From assembly GCA_013817135.1 (NCBI GenBank), contig JACDDF010000052.1, positions 1 to 9,193 of the forward strand: a stretch of DNA of 9,193 nucleotides, read 5' to 3'. Below are positions 6,004 to 9,193 of this stretch, piece after piece. A model generated the notes under the pieces. That model searched no databases, was not told the DNA's origin, and saw only the letters and a list, made by a program, of their open reading frames with translations. Source of the DNA: Nitrospirales bacterium (lineage in GTDB: Bacteria; Nitrospirota; Nitrospiria; Nitrospirales; UBA8639). The translations under genes and the position numbers were made by a program. Every line of letters begins with the position of its first letter. Positions within the stretch are counted from its first letter, which is position 1.

Positions 6004-7293
6004 TTAACATTCAGGATTCGGTGAAAATCGTACTTTTCTTAATTTGTTGCCATCCATATCTTCAATCTGTTCACAGCTTTCCGTGAGTGGATCTTTTCCT
6101 GCAAATAGATGTTGGGTTTCCTGACATTTTTGTAGCACCTGATAGGAGTTGAGCAGGGCTTTTAGGCGCCGGGTGATGTTAGGCGCCTTGAACCTTCGTT
6201 TGGGAATTATTGCGCCCACCCCTAATTTTTCAATCCGAGCCGCATTATCAAATTGGTCAAACGCCAGTGGTTGAATCAGTTGCGGGGTTCCTGCTCGTAA
6301 GGCCTGGGAACAGGTGCCGATGCCTCCATGGTGAATGAGGGCAGCCGCATGCGGGAGGAGCTGGCTGAGGGGCACATAGGAAAAGTGCGTCACTCCCTTC
6401 GGGAGGGAAGGGGGAAGTTGTTCCGGATACCGCGTCAGAAAAATCGCCGCCCGTCCTAGTTCCTTGGAGGCTTGGGCCGCCTCCTTGAAAAATGATTGGC
6501 CATGTTTATTAGCCGAGCCTGGGGTATAGATCAATGGTTCTGGGTGTGCATCCAAGAAACGCTGTAGGGTCGAAGGGAGAACGCTGTCCGGAGCTTCATC
6601 ATAAAGGGGAAACCCGGTGAGATATGTGTTTGGAGGCCAGTCAGGCTGAGGAGCGGCAAACCACTCAGGGAACAGACCTAAGACTAGATCGGGTGAATGC
6701 AGCCAGTTGTGGAAGATCCGCGAAACCGGCGGTAAGCCGAGCTGACAGCGAAAACGATTCAGTCGGGGTTTCACCACAGGATCGATGATCGTGTGGTCCA
6801 GGAATTTCCACATGTGATGTTTGAATGCGACGGGCAACCAATCCGGAAGCGGTAGGCCGGGGATTTTCGGTGTTTGGTGGGCTGAGTGGAAGACGCCTGG
6901 CGAAAAATGGACGGTGGCATGGGGAATATGGTGGGTTTCTTGAAGGAGGCGAGCGGCAAACCCCAGGGTGGAACTCACCAAAATGGTGTTTCCCTGGATG
7001 ACCTTTGATTTGAGGAGACTGTAGGTTTCTTCCAGGGCGCTGGAGACCAGCAGTTTCATGATGAGTCGCCAACCTTTGTGGGGATGCCATAACGCGGGAT
7101 TATTGGCCATGACGTTATAATCCTCGGCCGTTCCGATGGCAACAAACTCCACTCCCGTTCGTTGAACAAGCTCTGTGAAATGGGCACTGGTGAAGACCGT
7201 GACCGTATGCCCGCGTTGCTGGAGCTGTCTGGCCATACCCACCAAGGGCAGCACATCCCCGTAACTCCCCACCGCCAGGATAAGAATAGTCAT
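6004..7293 (-). CDS. UGT-like (GT1 family) glycosyltransferase
   Basis: This 429-residue GT-B glycosyltransferase is close in form to macrolide, rhamnosyl, sterol and UDP-glucuronosyl-type enzymes. It moves a sugar from a nucleotide donor to a small or lipid acceptor. The N-terminal acceptor half starts with ILAVGSYGDVLPLVGMARQL and RGHTVTVFTS (residues 3-36), the classic opening of the family. The C-terminal donor half has LIYTPGSAN (254-262), FSYVPLSQLLPHAAALIHHGGIGT (304-327) with the nucleotide-sugar signature HHGGIGT, GTPQLIQPLAFDQFDNA with Asp346-Gln347, and GVGAIIP. All signature parts are present, so it should be active. There is no signal peptide or membrane segment, so it is cytosolic or membrane-associated. 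Acceptor and sugar cannot be told from sequence. It begins 16 bases after the stop of the DUF898-like gene, hence probably the same transcript. Confidence 0.88.
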   Translation of the reverse strand: MTILILAVGSYGDVLPLVGMARQLQQRGHTVTVFTSAHFTELVQRTGVEFVAIGTAEDYNVMANNPALWHPHKGWRLIMKLLVSSALEETYSLLKSKVIQGNTILVSSTLGFAARLLQETHHIPHATVHFSPGVFHSAHQTPKIPGLPLPDWLPVAFKHHMWKFLDHTIIDPVVKPRLNRFRCQLGLPPVSRIFHNWLHSPDLVLGLFPEWFAAPQPDWPPNTYLTGFPLYDEAPDSVLPSTLQRFLDAHPEPLIYTPGSANKHGQSFFKEAAQASKELGRAAIFLTRYPEQLPPSLPKGVTHFSYVPLSQLLPHAAALIHHGGIGTCSQALRAGTPQLIQPLAFDQFDNAARIEKLGVGAIIPKRRFKAPNITRRLKALLNSYQVLQKCQETQHLFAGKDPLTESCEQIEDMDGNKLRKVRFSPNPEC

Positions 7294-7309
7294 TGATGCT
7301 TACCAGGAG

Positions 7310-7636
7310 TTACCCTTGGAATTCCTCATCTGCGAAGGCGAGATTATTGGTCTGCCATCGTTTCAACCGGCAAAAGCCCCAAGGCATATAGAGTCCGAAG
7401 GTAATGATCGTGAGCACCATGATCAGAAGCCAGGTCCCAAAAAATCCGATTCCCGTGCCGTGAAAGGCGAGCTGGCGATGACCGATAAAAGTATGTTCCG
7501 ATATCCACCGCTGTTGAGCAGAATAGGCCCATGGAAAAAATAAGCCAAAGGTGATCACGGTGAACACCCACGTCAAGATAAATAACCATAAACAACTGAA
7601 ACCGGTTCCGCGAAAATCAAAACGCTGGTGATTCAT
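7310..7636 (-). CDS. DUF898/YjgN-like membrane protein with internal duplication
   Basis: This 108-residue integral membrane protein is built from two copies of one unit about 48 residues apart. Unit 1 is FDFRGTGFSCLWLFILTW followed by TVITFGLFFPWAYSAQQRW; unit 2 is LAFHGTGIGFFGTWLLIM followed by TIITFGLYMPWGFCRLKRW. Each has a GTG turn, one or two hydrophobic helices, the shared ITFGLxxPW motif and a basic RW end. The 'GTG ... TxxTxGxYxPW' pattern is that of the DUF898 (E. coli YjgN) family, whose function is unknown; it is annotated as inner membrane. ATG at 7634-7636 is preferred because GAGGGA lies 4 bases upstream; the in-frame ATG at 7646-7648 would add MRER but has no ribosome binding site. 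It is the first gene of the minus-strand block and is followed at 16 bases by the glycosyltransferase. Confidence 0.78.
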   Translation of the reverse strand: MNHQRFDFRGTGFSCLWLFILTWVFTVITFGLFFPWAYSAQQRWISEHTFIGHRQLAFHGTGIGFFGTWLLIMVLTIITFGLYMPWGFCRLKRWQTNNLAFADEEFQG

Positions 7637-7870
7637 GCGTTCCCTCATTCAAAATGTGTCGTGAAAAATTCCCCACAGCGTATCATGGGAGGATTGGTTG
7701 GTGAATGAGCAAGATTTTGCTGCGGGCTGAGAGTTGATAGGAAGCGTAATTCGCTTTGAGGGCATACCAAGGAGTGAAGTGCCCGGACTCTGAAGAGAAT
7801 TCTGGAATCCCCAGAGATTGACCTTCATCCCAGAGTCATATTAGCGTAACACCTATCACGAAATACTTGG

Positions 7871-7905
7871 ACCGTCCGGGTAGGGACTGTTGTCCCTTCC
7901 ACGGT
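7871..7905 (+). promoter_or_regulatory. Leader hairpin before elbB
   Basis: AGGGAC (7882-7887) pairs with GTCCCT (7892-7897) around a TGTT loop. Outside it ACCGT (7871-7875) pairs with ACGGT (7901-7905), giving a two-part stem-loop that ends 12 bases before the ribosome binding site. It is too far from the Shine-Dalgarno to hide it directly and has no T-run. Role unknown; RNA stability, protein binding or chance are all possible. Confidence 0.35.
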
Positions 7906-7917
7906 GCATTCAGGGAA

Positions 7918-7924
7918 AAGGAGG
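7918..7924 (+). promoter_or_regulatory. Strong ribosome binding site of elbB
   Basis: AAGGAGG followed by AAATT and ATG (7930) is close to ideal. It decides the start against the in-frame ATG at 7867, which would add 21 residues unlike the family. Confidence 0.85.
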
Positions 7925-7929
7925 AAATT

Positions 7930-8583
7930 ATGAAAAAAGTGGCGGTGATTCTTTCAGGTTGTGGATTCTTAGATGGAACTGAAATTACCGAAGCCGTTAG
8001 TACGCTCATTGCCATCGGTCAAAACGGAGCTGAATATGAGGTGTTTGCGCCCAATAAAGATGTTGAGGAAACGAATCACCTCACTCAAAAACCCACCGGA
8101 CAGAAACGAAATGTGTTGCAGGAGGCCGCCCGCATCGCTCGTGGCGAGATTCAGTCGTTAGAACAACTTAAAGCACAGAATTTTGACGCCCTGGCCTTTC
8201 CGGGAGGTTTCGGAGCCGCGTTGCATCTCTGTGATTTTGGAAAAAAGGGGAGTGGTGGCCAAATTGATCCGCAGGTGGCCAGGATCGTGAAAGAATTTAG
8301 TGACAGCCATAAGCCCATCGCGGCCATTTGTATCGCGCCGGCTATCATGGCATTGGCTTTTGGGGAAAAAGGCATTAATGTGACCATTGGTGATGACGCC
8401 GGAACCGCATCCGAGTTAGAAAAAACAGGGGCCAAACATCAGAATTGCGCGGTGGAAAAATATATTGTGGATCACGGCAATAAAGTGATCACCACGCCTG
8501 CCTATATGTATGGATCAGCCAAGCCTCACCAGATTTTTGCCGGTGTCAGTGGCGCGATTGCTGAGTTGATTAAAATGGCTTGA
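7930..8583 (+). CDS. elbB: ElbB, isoprenoid biosynthesis glyoxalase ElbB (DJ-1/PfpI family)
   Basis: This 217-residue protein has the same length as E. coli ElbB. It belongs to the class I glutamine-amidotransferase-like DJ-1/PfpI superfamily; E. coli ElbB has been linked to isoprenoid synthesis and shown to have weak glyoxalase activity, but its true role is uncertain. Motifs in order: MKKVAVILSGCGFLDGTEI at the start, VFAPNKD, NHLTQKP, KRNVLQEAARIARGEI at 60-74, FPGGFGAALHLCDF at 90-103, and ICIAPAIMAL with the nucleophile Cys134, the position known in E. coli. VITTPAYMYG at 187-196 closes the site. All family landmarks are kept, so function is expected. It is cytoplasmic. The gene is read away from the DUF898-like gene, and its last 69 bases overlap the 3' end of the opposite-strand YbaN-like gene. 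Confidence 0.92.
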   Translation: MKKVAVILSGCGFLDGTEITEAVSTLIAIGQNGAEYEVFAPNKDVEETNHLTQKPTGQKRNVLQEAARIARGEIQSLEQLKAQNFDALAFPGGFGAALHLCDFGKKGSGGQIDPQVARIVKEFSDSHKPIAAICIAPAIMALAFGEKGINVTIGDDAGTASELEKTGAKHQNCAVEKYIVDHGNKVITTPAYMYGSAKPHQIFAGVSGAIAELIKMA

Positions 8584-8952
8584 AGGCACGGGTCGAGTCC
8601 AGATTAGCACTAAGACTCCAGTGCCAATGCAGACAAGAAAGATGGTAAGGAGAACCGAAAAGGGGAAAACTAGGAGAGAGCACCCGAACAGTCCAACCAT
8701 GTAAACCGTGGCCATGACTTTCGCATTCTGACTGATGCTGCCTTCTTGTTCCCAATTCTGAATCATTGGGCCCAACAGGGGTTGATGGAGCAGCCGTGCA
8801 TGGAGGCGAGGAGAACTTTTAGAAAAGCACGAAGCGGCCAGGAGGATTAAGGGAATCGTGGGCAGGAGTGGAACAAATATCCCTAAAATACCCAGAGCAA
8901 GACTGATCCACCCTCCGACCAGCAGCATAAGTCTTACAGGCGAGAATGGCAT
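8515..8952 (-). CDS. YbaN/DUF454 family inner membrane protein
   Basis: This 145-residue membrane protein of unknown function shows the YbaN/DUF454 core: LMLLVGGWISLALGILGIFVPLLPTIPLILLAASCF (about 8-43; two helices with the PLLPTxPxxLLAA signature), SSPRLHARLLHQPLLGPMIQNWEQEGSIS at 46-74, the 'SPRxHxxLLxHPxxGPxIxxWxxxxxI' stretch that marks the family, and then a helix pair VYMVGLFGCSLLVFPF and VLLTIFLVCIGTGVLVLIW to about 118. The family core ends there. Residues 124-145 are extra and are encoded wholly within the overlap with elbB. AGGA lies 9 bases before ATG at 8950-8952, supporting that start. No partner gene is adjacent on this strand. Confidence 0.88.
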   Translation of the reverse strand: MPFSPVRLMLLVGGWISLALGILGIFVPLLPTIPLILLAASCFSKSSPRLHARLLHQPLLGPMIQNWEQEGSISQNAKVMATVYMVGLFGCSLLVFPFSVLLTIFLVCIGTGVLVLIWTRPVPSSHFNQLSNRATDTGKNLVRLG

Positions 8953-9078
8953 GCGAATGAGTCCTAATGGTGATGAGGAGTTTCCAGCCGAGGTTTTCGG
9001 ATAAAGATGTTATCGGCCTCAAGCCATGAAAAATTGAAGGGGATAGCTGACCAAAGGAGGGTGAGTGTCTGGCAACGC

Positions 9079-9193
9079 CTAGGAGTCTGTCGGACTTGGG
9101 GGATCGAGAGCGAAAAAGTGGATGAGCGAGGCCAGATTTTGACGATTTCGCCGGCCCATAGTGGGACTATGGTCCAAGAAAGCGGTGAAATAT
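9079..9193 (+). mobile_element. Possible end of an insertion sequence or dispersed repeat, cut by the window edge
   Basis: After the start of the YbaN-like gene the sequence changes character. GAGTCTGTCGGACTT at 9083-9097 resembles the 'GAGcCTGTCGGACTT' ends I recall from transposon-type repeats; this is memory, not a search. Next come GCGAAA (9110-9115) matched by TTTCGC (9146-9151), and a perfect hairpin CCATAGT GGG ACTATGG at 9156-9172. A frame from GTG at 9061, preceded by AAAGGAGG with no spacing, stays open for 44 codons to the edge. Its product matches nothing I know and may be chance. The far end and any transposase would lie beyond the window. Confidence 0.3.

Larger units (their letters stand above)
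7637..7929. other. Divergent intergenic region between DUF898-like gene and elbB
   Basis: These 293 bases separate two divergently read genes and must hold both their promoters. Visible elements are AAGCG TAATT CGCTT at 7742-7756, GACTCTG (7786-7792) matched by CAGAGTC (7831-7837), TCTGG/CCAGA within that span (7801-7815), and TTGACC at 7818-7823. The last has only a weak -10 candidate, TATTAG at 7839, at a short 15-base spacing. I see no reading frame of substance. Confidence 0.5.

Noticed and set aside
6665..7090. 141-codon minus-strand frame within the glycosyltransferase
   Set aside because: A frame-shifted, Pro/Arg/Ser-rich shadow of a complete glycosyltransferase gene.
7867..7929. Upstream ATG as the start of elbB
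   Set aside because: It lacks a ribosome binding site and would add 21 residues absent from ElbB proteins; AAGGAGG at 7918 marks ATG 7930, which gives the family's exact length.

Overview
The window is a bacterial chromosomal segment of mid GC (roughly half) with short intergenic gaps, Shannon-type ribosome binding sites in front of several genes, and ordinary housekeeping or conserved-unknown families. The gene set is an alpha-keto acid decarboxylase, an N-terminally extended MEMO-family protein, a cyclophilin, a UGT-like glycosyltransferase, a DUF898-like membrane protein, ElbB and a YbaN/DUF454 membrane protein. This would fit a Nitrospira-like (Nitrospirota) genome of the marine, about 50 % GC type. 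That assignment is inferred from family resemblance and base composition and is only moderately likely; nothing in the window proves it.

Left part (1-1660). It opens with what looks like the 3' remnant of a conserved hypothetical gene (116-493). Its 5' part is cut off by tandem stop codons and has no normal start. A cluster of palindromes and hairpins (542-661) follows in otherwise gene-free DNA. Next comes a lipoprotein of the CC0125/CC1285 type (813-1307), then a 350-base AT-richer gap holding palindromes and a perfect TATAAT.

Middle part (1658-4765), plus strand. This holds a complete thiamine-diphosphate 2-keto acid decarboxylase (1658-3316) and, behind its own promoter-like sequence, a 422-residue protein of the AmmeMemoRadiSam system protein B family (3497-4765). 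The latter has several residues of the MEMO metal pocket replaced. Its usual partners (AMMECR1-like and radical SAM proteins) are not in the window.

Minus-strand block (5005-7636). In transcription order this is a two-repeat DUF898-like membrane protein, a GT1 glycosyltransferase 16 bases downstream of it, a small two-helix membrane protein of unknown function in AT-richer DNA, and a cytoplasmic cyclophilin-type peptidyl-prolyl isomerase. The first two are probably co-transcribed; the last two may be separate.

Right part (7637-9193). ElbB (7930-8583, plus) is read divergently from the DUF898-like gene, behind a hairpin-containing leader and a near-perfect Shine-Dalgarno. A YbaN-like inner membrane protein (8515-8952, minus) converges on it, and the two coding regions overlap by 69 bases at their 3' ends. 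The last ~115 bases look like the end of a mobile or dispersed element that continues beyond the window, though this is weakly supported.

I found no CRISPR array, tRNA, rRNA or recognisable defence cassette. The most unusual items are the MEMO-family protein with a degraded active pocket, the palindrome cluster, the broken gene at the left edge and the tail-to-tail gene overlap.
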